In this document: in pieces, positions 34,471-43,954 of the stretch
How positions within the stretch are numbered: the stretch's first letter is position 1
Layout: every line of letters starts with the position of its first letter
NCBI GenBank assembly: GCA_028023455.1
Contig: JAQFVV010012671.1
Location: 432,001 to 496,000 of the forward strand
Length of the DNA: 64,000 nt
DNA from: Epiperipatus broadwayi
Lineage: Eukaryota > Onychophora > Udeonychophora > Euonychophora > Peripatidae
Reading direction: 5' to 3'
Position numbers and translations under genes: made by a program
Notes under the pieces: generated by a model
Databases searched by the model: none
The model's input: only the letters and a program-made list of their open reading frames with translations
What the model was told of the DNA's origin: nothing

Positions 34471-36805
34471 TTTAACATATATACTGATGTTCACATAAGA
34501 CTGGACAACTGATATTATTTATGAAGATATTTAATAATAATAAAAAGAATATTACACAATATCTGTACTTATATCTAATTCGCTGGTTCTTAACTCTTTT
34601 CTCCAATTTGACTTTTCATCTATTTATGTGAGATGGTGCCCTATATCAATACTTTTCTAATAAATAATCATAAGTATCTGATGAATCATATGTAAAGATT
34701 TTAAGTAGTAATAATTTAATTGTTTTAACTTAAAAATAAGGAAATAAAAAAATTAAAATGATGAAATAGTTTTATTTTTAAATAATTAAAAGTCAAACAT
34801 TTGGCAGTTTAAAATACTGAATATATTTTTATATAACTATATGATTTTTCTTTTTTTTTAATAAAAAGGTTTTTGGAAATGTTGGGATTAATGGTATTTT
34901 TCTAATATATCAATATCAGTTTTAATATATGTCAAATAGAATCTTAGATCTCTTTTTATACTTATTTGAAATCTATTTTATGGTTTGGGGTTAGCAGTTG
35001 GATGACTACACTCAGCACTTTTTTTAATCAAGTCTGAAGATGAGAAAGTTAGAAGCAGCAATTTTTTTTCTTAGCAAAGCTAAGAATATTTATTTTCATC
35101 CTTTAACTAGAATGCTTCATAACCATATTATTAAAATCATACTTACACTTCAAAATCATGTTGCAAGCTTATCTGTTCCTCATCTGAATTTGAATCACAT
35201 TATCTGCATTGATTTGAAATGGATTTATAGCCTAAAAAGAAACTTTCACTTTTTGAAAATAGTAAATCTTGTCATCATATCTTTTTTTGATACTTAACTT
35301 ACCGTTAGAGACACCATAAAATATCCTATATGTATTATTATCTTTTGTAACATTTTTTTTTTTTAGAAATAGTAATTATAGTAATAACTATTATTGCAAG
35401 CACTTATTGAATTTTAATAAAGCAAAATTAATATATATTTAAAAAAAATTATGATACTTTACTAAAGATTAAATTTACAAGCTTTTCCGGTCTTGTCTAT
35501 TTTTTTTTTTTTACAACATATTTTCATGATTTCTTTGTTCTATTTCTTTTCCTCTTGTTAAATAATTATGATTTAGAAATAAAAAAAACCAAATCAATGA
35601 GTGTTGATAGTTTGCATTCTTATTGAAGTATCCATTTTTTTATAAAAAAATTCCATATCTAATTATTATATTTTGACATATATACTGCACACATATGTTA
35701 ATAGCACACACACAATTTTTTTCTGTAAAATGTTTTTTTAAAAAAAAATTATTATAAAAAAAACCTATAAATAACATCTATAATGGTAAAAAAATAAAAT
35801 AAAAAATATAGTTCTTAATATGTGTAGGATATTTCATGGCAGCTGTAATCCATTAAAACCCTTTTTTCAAGGTTTGATACAAATATGATTTTATCTAGAA
35901 TTTGCAGAAATCAATGACTGATAAAAGTCTTTTTTTTTGCTATTTTGTTTTATAGACTAGTGCATTGTTAAAAATATCATCATAATTTATTTTGTTTTGA
36001 TAAGGCATATCTTATTTCTTTGTACATTACTGTTTACCTCATTTAATTTGTTGGTATCAGAAAATAAGTAAATACCAAGTCTTTTACTTTTCAGATCATT
36101 ACATAGTTTTATCAAATGACTTGAAAATTTAGTGAATAGAATCATTATAATATTACAAAAAATATTACAGTTTCTTTTTGAACGTCATCTAATTTGAGTA
36201 TGTAGTAAAGTCACTTTTCTTTCATTTTCTTGGCAAATTGAATTGGCTTTTATTTTATTCATTTATTTTGATAATAACTTACAAAATTTTATTTAATATA
36301 TCACTAACATCCTTTGAATTCAAGTGCTATTGATGAATAATACAGTAGATTGTGGAAACTACTTTCATTAAGTATATTGTAAATTCACAATGATGGCCTA
36401 CCAATAAAGGCCCAATCAGTCGCTGTTACAATGACATTTGAAAAGGACGTTTTTATCTTTAAAAAATTGCTCATGGATCTTTTAAATTTGTGAACTTTTT
36501 GTGTCAAATTGTAATCATTTGACCCATAATAACTTTTCAATAATCTTTTGATTAGTTTTGAAATAGCACACATAAACTAATAACAAAGCTTTATTGTCAT
36601 AGAATGTCTTATTTAGCTGAAAACAAAATTGCATATTTTCAAATCAGTGCAGAGTTTATTTTTTATGTCTTTTGTCATTCTATTAATTCTAAAAGATATT
36701 GAATAGAATCTATGATTTTACAAATTTCTCTTATAGTTAATAGAATGAGTTTCTATAATCTATGAGGCCTTTCACATTTGGCAACTAGATTCAAAATTTT
36801 ATAAC
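34471..36805. other. AT-rich non-coding DNA
   Basis: No gene, RNA gene or repeat family recognised. Poly-T and poly-A runs are frequent. Confidence 0.5.
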
Positions 36806-36819
36806 AATAAGCTTTTTAA

Positions 36820-37168
36820 CATCATATGATCAACATCTCATATTAGCACATAATTGTTTATAAACAAGGCAAAACTCTCTCCATACAATAGTGCCACCCT
36901 GTGCCAACCAGATTAATCAAGGGATGCCAGAAGGTTTGTGCATAAAATCCCTATCTAATGCCTACTCATCCAATATCCCCAGACTAGTTTCTGGCTTGTG
37001 GCCTTCATCAGTGAGAAGCTTTGGATCTGAGAGCACTGCACCTAGTTCTGGGGATATTGGATGAGTAGGCATTAGATAGGAATTTTATGCACAAGCCTTC
37101 TGGCATCCATTGATTACTCTGGTTGGCACAGAGAGGCACTACTGTATGGAGAGAGTTTTGCCTTGTTT
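36820..37168 (-). mobile_element. HHR-A palindromic insertion with 14-bp target duplication
   Basis: AATAAGCTTTTTAA at 36806-36819 is repeated exactly at 37169-37182, bracketing a 349-bp insertion. Inside, arms 36861-36987 and 37042-37169 are inverted repeats of about 127 bp around a 54-base loop. The minus-strand reading contains a complete hammerhead. The outer left segment (CATCATATGATCAACATCTC) matches the terminus of other HHR-A copies. A 14-bp duplication suggests retroposition, not a cut-and-paste transposon. Confidence 0.82.
36968..37026 (-). ncRNA. Hammerhead ribozyme, HHR-A, apparently intact
   Basis: Read on the minus strand: outer stem I AUCCAA pairs with UUGGAU. Inner stem I UUCUCA pairs with UGGGGA (with G-U pairs). 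Core CUGAUGA is at 37011-37005. Stem II is GGC-CACAA-GCC flanked by an A-A mismatch. GAAA is followed by stem III AC-UA-GU and the cleavage C at 36982. All consensus core bases are present. Stem III is only two pairs, but ACUAGU is a palindrome, so two transcripts could form a dimeric ribozyme with a six-pair stem III, as described for Penelope-type hammerheads. The A-A mismatch at positions 10.1/11.1 is unusual and could weaken activity. Confidence 0.85.
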
Positions 37169-37182
37169 AATAAGCTTTTTAA

Positions 37183-40117
37183 TTTGACTTGGTTTTTTTT
37201 TAAATAAAAAAACCTTTTAATTGTAGATTGATTTTTAAATTTACTTTTTAAATCATGAAAGTAGCCCACATTTATCTTTGCTTTGTACATAGTTTACTTT
37301 TAAATGATGACCATTTTAAAAATTGTATTTCTTTGTGAATTTTTTTTGCTTATCAAGCACATTGGTGATTATTAATTAAATGCAGATGGGAAATTTCTCT
37401 AGAATATTAATTATTGTTGTGTGTGTGATATAAAAAAATAAATATATACATTATCAATAAGTTGTAGAAAGCATATATATGTTACAGAAAAGGTAATTAG
37501 TAAAAAATTAATGACTAGAAAAATAATTAATAAAAATTATCTTTTACACTTGTTATTTACAAGAAAACTAAAACAATCCATATCCTAGTACTAATTAATA
37601 AGATAAGAAAATATCATCAAGAGATCATCATGAGTTGATTCTACAGAACAATAAAAGCCATCAGAATAATTATAATGGCATCTTATTGTGAGTTAGAAGA
37701 ATCTTTGGAGATGAAGAAGAACTGAAAATACCAAAATAGATAAACAAAATAATACAAAATACTTTCTATGTGTTATATGCATGTATTATAACTAATAGAT
37801 GAATATATTTATGTTGAATTAATATAACTAATGTAGATTTATTGATATAATTATAGTTTCAAGTTAGTAGGATCTTAAGAGTTAATGATGATTGGATGTA
37901 TAGACACTGGATATTGCTATAAACAAAAGTGTAATGTATTGTTTATTATGGTTTAAGATGCATCATTTTGATGTAAAAGAAAGAACTTGATAGTAATGTC
38001 AATAACAGAACTGGTGCAGTTGAACATAGAAAATAAAGTAACAGTAAAAACAGCTTTAGAACTAGCAATAGAAAGAATCAATGACAAAATTAGAGTTTGA
38101 CAAAAGTGCATCTATTAAAATTCCAGGAAGAGATTGTGTGTTAAACATGAAAAAATGGAATCTATAAATCAGATTCATGCAAATGTATTTGAAGTAAATA
38201 CACTTTAGAATGATTATTATATTTTTATATAAATTACATTGCAAATAATTCTATTAAATTTTATACCTTATTCTATATAGTGGGTCAAAAACTCATTAAA
38301 GTTATAAATTACCTTTACAAATCGAAGTAGTAAAATATAACTCTATCAAAGATAATTCAATTCATTATTGTTTATATATGTAGCCCTCAATTCTCAAAAT
38401 AGATGTTAACTCTAAAGGAAGAAGCTTTGGAAATATAATAAAGCATTAAGAGTGTTGACTGATTTCCTAGATGAAGCTCTCTTGGATAAGCTTTTATTGA
38501 GAGTTATATAATAAATCATTAAAAAAAACAGAAACTACTTGCCATCACCCTCTAATATACTGAACTGAATGAATAATAGTGCACAAACTGGTAATAAAAC
38601 AGTCTAAAGAGTTTTAAAGCATAGACATCACACAATTCTGGTTGCCAGGTTTTTGCAAAACATTAAACAAAATATAAATATTATAACTGTTAGGTCCAAT
38701 TGTTATAAATGTGAATGAAACTGAATGATGGAGTTAGAGACTATCTAAGCTCTAGTATGCTCCATTGGGTTAAAACTAATGTCAAAGTATGATTGATTTT
38801 AAGATCAAAATAAGCCTAATACAATACACTTAAATATTATAGAATCAGAACTGAAGCATACAAATGTATCAATAAACTTTATAGGTAAATTAAATAATAG
38901 CAAACTATAACAATATTGATCCAGGCTATCAGAAATTAATAAAATAAATTGGGGATGATTGCTATAACCAATGCCATAAATTATTTAATAAGTTAGTTTA
39001 AAGCATCATTGAAAACATGATAGAAAACAAACATTTATCTCATGGAAAAAAAGATTTTAACTCCACATGAAGAATGACAGAAGTTCTTGATTTATTCTAC
39101 CAGGTCCAACATATTGAGCAAAAATGTTTTGAGAGTATGTAAGATGGCCACAGATATAGAAAATTTCATTGTAAGTGTAAAATATGATAGTGTTCTGCAA
39201 ATTTACTACACAAAAAGAATGCATCGTAGCCATATCTAGAAATGTATGCACATGTAATTCTGCAGTATCTCTTGGTTCTTAAAGAGTCGTATTCTAAACG
39301 GAGCAATATAAGATAGTAAGAGCAGAAATATAGAAAAAAACATTTTCAAAAACTGTGGTTTCTTTGAAATCCTAATACCTGTTAATGGAACTAGTTGTAC
39401 AACTTTCAAATTTCAGTTTTGTAAAAGGAATGAAAGATGAAACATATTTGTACATTCCCAAATTAAATAAGCCAGTGAAAGATGCCATTCATGAACTTGA
39501 AACAGACTTTAAATAAAATGAAGTAAAATAATATTCAATTTAAGATGCACCATATACTGTATTATTACTTAGATATATGATTTTTTCAATATCTGCCATA
39601 AAATTTCCAGAATAAATGTTGCAAGAACAAAAGTTATATTATAAATATTTCTGATTTTTTTAAAAATAAAAACCATAAAATTATATTAAAAAGAAAAAAG
39701 AGTATACAGTGAGTGAGAAAATCTAGATAAAAGATAGCTAAAAAAGGGCATGGTAGAAAGAACTTTTTTAAATTTCCAACAAATTATTGCAGTTTAAAAA
39801 AAAAGACATGGTATGAAACAGACATATAAATCATAAACTATCACATTATAAATATCATCAAAATAAAAATCCCAGATACTGAAAACTTATCAAATGACAG
39901 ATGTACACCACAGAGTAGTTCAGAGAGAAAAATACTGAAAATAGCAGTCAAAGTCAAAAAAAAGGGGCAACAATTTTCAATAAAAGAACAATAACTTCAA
40001 CATCAGAATGAGATCCAATCAATTAAGAAATAAAAAAACTGACAACATTCTTTAAAAATTAAATAGCAATACGGAAATTCAGTTTCCTGGAGTAGAAGTA
40101 GGTTGTGTGCATTGTAA
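37183..40117. other. AT-rich non-coding DNA
   Basis: No gene or repeat is recognised. I looked for a Penelope reverse transcriptase upstream of the GIY-YIG remnant at 40.1 kb and could not recognise one. Confidence 0.45.
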
Positions 40118-40768
40118 ATGCATATATATATATTTAGAAATGATAATCTTTGTAAATACTCATCGGATAAAGGCAAAAATATTGAAATGTATTCTAATGA
40201 ATTGTTAAATGTTGGACATAATTATGATCATATTTATTATACTATTAAAAATTTTAATTCAAAATATAAATACAAAAATACAAATTATATTAATAATGAT
40301 ATTAATTCTTCTGATAATAAAATTTGGATATCAATACCATATATTTCGAATCAACAGACAAGTTTCATAAGGAAAATTTATAAAGGTATATATGACATTG
40401 CATTTTATGCACCACCTACATTAAATAAATTAATAAATAACTCTAAAGATAAAACCTTATTTACAAATAAAAATTGTATCATTTATAAGTGGATGTGTAG
40501 GTGTGGTAGTGGATATAGACGTGAGTCGAGATGCACATTGAAGAAAAGAACAAAAGAGCACTTGTTGTTATTAAAAAGGGTTCAAAATACAAAATTCTAA
40601 AGATAATGATAATTTATCAGCTTCCATTTTATATGACCATAATAAATCATGTATACTGTATATGGTTTTGATTTCAATTATAATAATGTAAAAATATTGC
40701 AAACTGAAAGAAATAATAAAAAAAGAAAAATCAAGGAAGCTATATTAATATATAAATACAAGCAATGA
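40118..40768 (+). pseudogene. Penelope-like retroelement C-terminus (GIY-YIG domain)
   Basis: The 160-codon ORF carries IWISIPYISN...FIRKIY...KDKT..., then CIIYKWMCRCG...Y...ESRCTLKKRTKEH. This is the order of the linker plus GIY-YIG endonuclease at the C-terminus of Penelope-like elements. The expected YIG is replaced by YRR, so the catalytic motif is lost. After the stop at 40598 the match continues in the +1 frame (NSKDNDNLSASILYDHNKSC). It then returns to the original frame (GFDFNYNNVKILQTERNNKKRKIKEAILI), ending at TGA 40766-40768. The copy therefore has two frameshifts and is 5' truncated, with no RT domain. LINE sequence follows within about 10 bp. Confidence 0.8.
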
Positions 40769-40774
40769 AGTAGA

Positions 40775-41090
40775 CCAAAAATAAAATATATGGGTGAAAA
40801 ACAAACAGATATCACTGAAATAATTGAAAAAATTAAGACTAAAATATAATTGGACTGAAAATATTCCTAGAAGAGATGATCTTAAATAGACAGTTGAAGT
40901 TTTAAATTGGATCCTAAAAAATTGTAAAAGACATAGAAAGAGATCATATGTGAGATGAATAAATGAAATAAGGAAGTTTGCTGCTGTATTATGGAGAAGA
41001 GACTAGAGATTGGAGAGACTGGGTTAAACTTGAAGATACTTTTATCCTAGAATGGATTGGCAATCTTTGAAAATGATGATGATTGTTGTA
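40775..41090 (+). pseudogene. RTE-like LINE 3' tail
   Basis: KIKYMGEKQTDITEIIEKIK and the following segment match the C-terminus of the LINE at 43.96-46.64 kb and the fragment ending near 10190. The 3' end is (GAT)n-like (AATGATGATGAT), the same tail as the minus-strand copy. It is 5' truncated and has frameshifts. Confidence 0.75.
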
Positions 41091-41972
41091 ATATTTAATT
41101 AAACACAAAGAAGTTTAAAACTCATTCAGTTTTAGAAGTAATGTTTTTGTAGTGGTAAATCATATTACTATGATTAAAAAGAATGGTGTGTTATTCATCA
41201 TGGTTCAACACATCATGATTATAAATACATTAACATCATCCATATGACTTCTAGAAATTGGTATCAATTTGATAGTATTTAATTTTAATAGCTTTTCAAA
41301 TTGTTATATTTTGATTTATAAGTATCAAACTTATTTCACCAACACTTTTGACATGATCCATTCTAGATAAATATATTAATTATCATTAATCATTTATTAA
41401 ATTAGAGATTATTCATAGCTTAGATATACACTTTAAATTTCATTTAAAAATTAATATGTTTTTTAATTAAACACTCAGATTAGAGTAATTGAACTTCTTT
41501 TCCCCTAGGAATTTCTACTTATTCATAATTATTGAAAAATTAAATAACTCATCTTAAATTATCTTCAAAGCTCCGTGTTACAGATGTTATTTTACCACTA
41601 ACACATTTATAACCCAAAGTTCTTCAGATACTAATCTTGTGATGATTTATATATATAATCTTCTAGTTTAATAAATAATAATCAGTAATATATTTTTTAA
41701 AAAAAATGTTTTCAAATATATGAGTGCAAGAATATCAACAAGTGTTATATTATCTTGTAATAATTTATGTTAAAATAGAGAATGAAAATTAAAACAATTA
41801 AATCTTTACTGATTTAAACCAGTCAATTTGATAAGTTTGTATCAGGAATAATCTACACCTTTGTTTGTTCAGTAATAATATTTTCAAGATATACATAAAG
41901 ATTTAAACAAAGAACTATAGGAATGTGAGTGTGTGTTTAAATAGTAAATAGCAATGTGGAGTTTTACAGAGT
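41091..41972. other. AT-rich non-coding DNA 3' of the PGP-like gene
   Basis: No feature is recognised. Confidence 0.5.
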
Positions 41973-41978
41973 TTTATT
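41973..41978 (-). terminator. Candidate poly(A) signal of the PGP-like gene
   Basis: On the minus strand AATAAA lies about 65 bases past the stop codon of the PGP-like gene. The distance is normal for an invertebrate 3' UTR. AT-richness makes chance matches common. Confidence 0.45.
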
Positions 41979-42043
41979 AACGAAGCTATTAGAGGCAGGA
42001 TTGTTTACAAAATTTTAAAGCAAATTTGCCAGCCATTTCCATT

Positions 42044-42961
42044 TTATTTTTCATTTAAGAATTCCAAAATATCTCCAATTTGTGGTAGATAATAATCAGG
42101 TATTAATTTCTGATCAGCTATAGAATTACTACTCATATATTTTCGGATTTCTTCCAAAGATGTTGATCCCGTTAAAACTGCCATTGATTTAAGTTTGCAA
42201 TTATTAGCTAGCAATATATCAGTGTCGAGTCGGTCTCCTATCAAAATAGTTCGTCCAGGATCTAGATTTGCTTTTTTTTGTAAAACTTCGTAAACATAAT
42301 TGTATGGTTTTCCTAAAATTACTGGATTTCTTCCGGATGCTGTTGCCACAGCACTAACAATGCTTCCCGTTCCTGGAAAAACAAGAAGATTGCCAGGTAG
42401 AGGGTACTGAGCATCAGCGTTGGTCGCAATAAACAAACAGCTAGGATTTTTTAAATAGCTAGCAGCCTTCAATATTTTCACATAGCTAATGTGTTCATCG
42501 AAACCAATGACTACGGCTTTCACGTCTGGATCTAAAGAAGTTTTAACAACATCAGAAACATTAGAGGAAATCAAATCCGGACCTAATCCACAATAAGATA
42601 TTCCTGCAGCTTCCAGTTCTTGACCGAAATTTTGAGTGCCGATTAAATAAACTTTTTCTTTAAAATTTTGATCGTTTAAATAATTAGCCGCTAAATTAGT
42701 AGTACATATAAGTTCATCTAGAGTAGTATTAAAACCTAAACTTGAAGTTTTTTTAAAGAACATATTTTTAGTGATCATGCTATTGTTTGTTATAAAGTAA
42801 ACTCGCTTACCTAGTTCACGTAATTTATTAATGACATACGGAGCGTTTGGGGTAATCTCGTTCAAATTATACAAAACCCCATCACAATCAAATAAAAAAT
42901 TATCACAACTGTCTAATATTTGCGTTGCTATTTCATGATTCACAAGCTTGCATTTCGCCAT
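42044..42961 (-). CDS. PGP: PGP-like phosphatase (HAD class IIA; phosphoglycolate / glycerol-3-phosphate phosphatase)
   Basis: This single-exon ORF encodes 305 residues and is the only clearly functional gene here. The start is the ATG at 42961 (A at -3, G at +4). An upstream in-frame GTG at 42988 also opens the frame but is not a normal start. HAD motifs are all present: FDCDGVLY (nucleophile Asp25, acid Asp27), ITNNS (Thr58), GKP (Lys218) and GDRLDTDI (Asp243, Asp248). A class IIA C2 cap lies between TNN and the Lys motif. Length and motif spacing match animal PGP, which dephosphorylates 2-phosphoglycolate and glycerol-3-phosphate in the cytosol. A PDXP-type pyridoxal phosphatase is the alternative, but LDPDVKAVVIGFD and GDRLDTDILL fit PGP better. 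There is no frameshift. A TTTCAG acceptor-like site lies 13 bases before the ATG (42975-42977), so a 5' UTR intron or trans-splicing is possible. No A-tail or target duplication suggests a retrocopy. Confidence 0.92.
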   Translation of the reverse strand: MAKCKLVNHEIATQILDSCDNFLFDCDGVLYNLNEITPNAPYVINKLRELGKRVYFITNNSMITKNMFFKKTSSLGFNTTLDELICTTNLAANYLNDQNFKEKVYLIGTQNFGQELEAAGISYCGLGPDLISSNVSDVVKTSLDPDVKAVVIGFDEHISYVKILKAASYLKNPSCLFIATNADAQYPLPGNLLVFPGTGSIVSAVATASGRNPVILGKPYNYVYEVLQKKANLDPGRTILIGDRLDTDILLANNCKLKSMAVLTGSTSLEEIRKYMSSNSIADQKLIPDYYLPQIGDILEFLNEK

Positions 42962-43605
42962 ATTTTCAAAACAACTGAAAACTATCACAAGAAAAGAACA
43001 AAGGTCTTGCTAACACAACAGCAATCTAACTAGTCAGTAAGAGTACTACTTAATTAGCAGCGGTAATTATCGCCAGTGTAATTTTTTCTTTATCTATCCC
43101 ACAAGTCAATTATATCCAACATTTTATTATTTTTTTTTTTTAAATTTAGAGCTGTGTTATAAAACACAAATTTTAATGGATTCTTTACATTTTTAAATAT
43201 AATAAATAATGACACTATTACCGCAAGTGCGCAATTTAACATACTTAAAAATTTTTTTATTGAAAGATTACATCTTAAAAGTTGTTGAAAATGAATGAGG
43301 GTGTGGTTCTGTCTTAAAATAGTTAATATATTAATGTTACTGTATTGCACTTAATTTTTTAAACCCAAACAAAAAGAATGTTATTTTTATAAAATATATT
43401 AACGAAAGCACTTAAATAAATCTTATATATATAACGCCTTTGGATATAATGATTGGCGCAAACATGGGTTTGAGTGCAAGGGAAAACTGATAACTTTTTC
43501 AGATAGCTGAGATGATGAGGCATTCAGTTATTGGCCAATTAATAGGTGTGCCCTGCTGATGCTAATGATAAAACGAAAAAGGATTTTTTTATTTCAGTTT
43601 TTATT
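42962..43605. other. Upstream region of the PGP-like gene
   Basis: The first 110 bp upstream of the start are less AT-rich than the surroundings and probably hold the promoter and 5' UTR on the minus strand. A minus-strand ORF at 43090-43350 has one hydrophobic segment but starts at a non-ATG codon and matches nothing I recognise. It is not called a gene. Confidence 0.4.
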
Positions 43606-43616
43606 AACAATTGCCG

Positions 43617-43859
43617 TTAAAACAGGCAAAACTCACTAGGCCTAGGTGCAGTGTTCTCAGATCCAAGGCTCCTCACTGACTAGTCTGGGAGTATTGAATG
43701 AGTAGGCACTAGATGGGGATTTTATGCACAAGCCTTCTGGCGTCCATTGATTACTCTAGCTTGCTATGTGTGGTAATATATATAGTGAGTTTTGCCTGTT
43801 TTAACAACAGTTATACACAAGCATAAGAAATGGTGGTCGTGTGATGTTTATTGGCTTTA
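43617..43859 (+). mobile_element. HHR-A insertion with 11-bp target duplication, core deleted
   Basis: AACAATTGCCG (43606-43616) and AACAATCGCCG (43860-43870) flank a 243-bp HHR-A copy. Its ends include TTAAAACAGGCAAAACTCACT and, in inverted orientation, AGTGAGTTTTGCCTGTTTTAA. The hammerhead is recognisable by CCAAGGCTCCTCACTGA joined directly to CTAGTCTGGGAG. The core from the second base of GATGA through GAAA has been lost, so it is inactive. The rest of the unit (GGCACTAGATGGGGATTTTA, then GCCTTCTGGCGTCC) matches the array at 53-54.7 kb. Confidence 0.8.
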
Positions 43860-43954
43860 AACAATCGCCGTACTGTACAATATGACAAATTAGAGAATGG
43901 AAAAAATAAGAAGCAAGTAATATATAAATTTGTAATCAATTTATTTCTATCATC

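Noticed and set aside
43090-43350. 86-residue minus-strand ORF upstream of the PGP-like gene
   Set aside because: It starts at a non-ATG codon, is lysine/asparagine/isoleucine-rich like random AT-rich DNA, and matches no family I recognise. The single hydrophobic segment is not enough.
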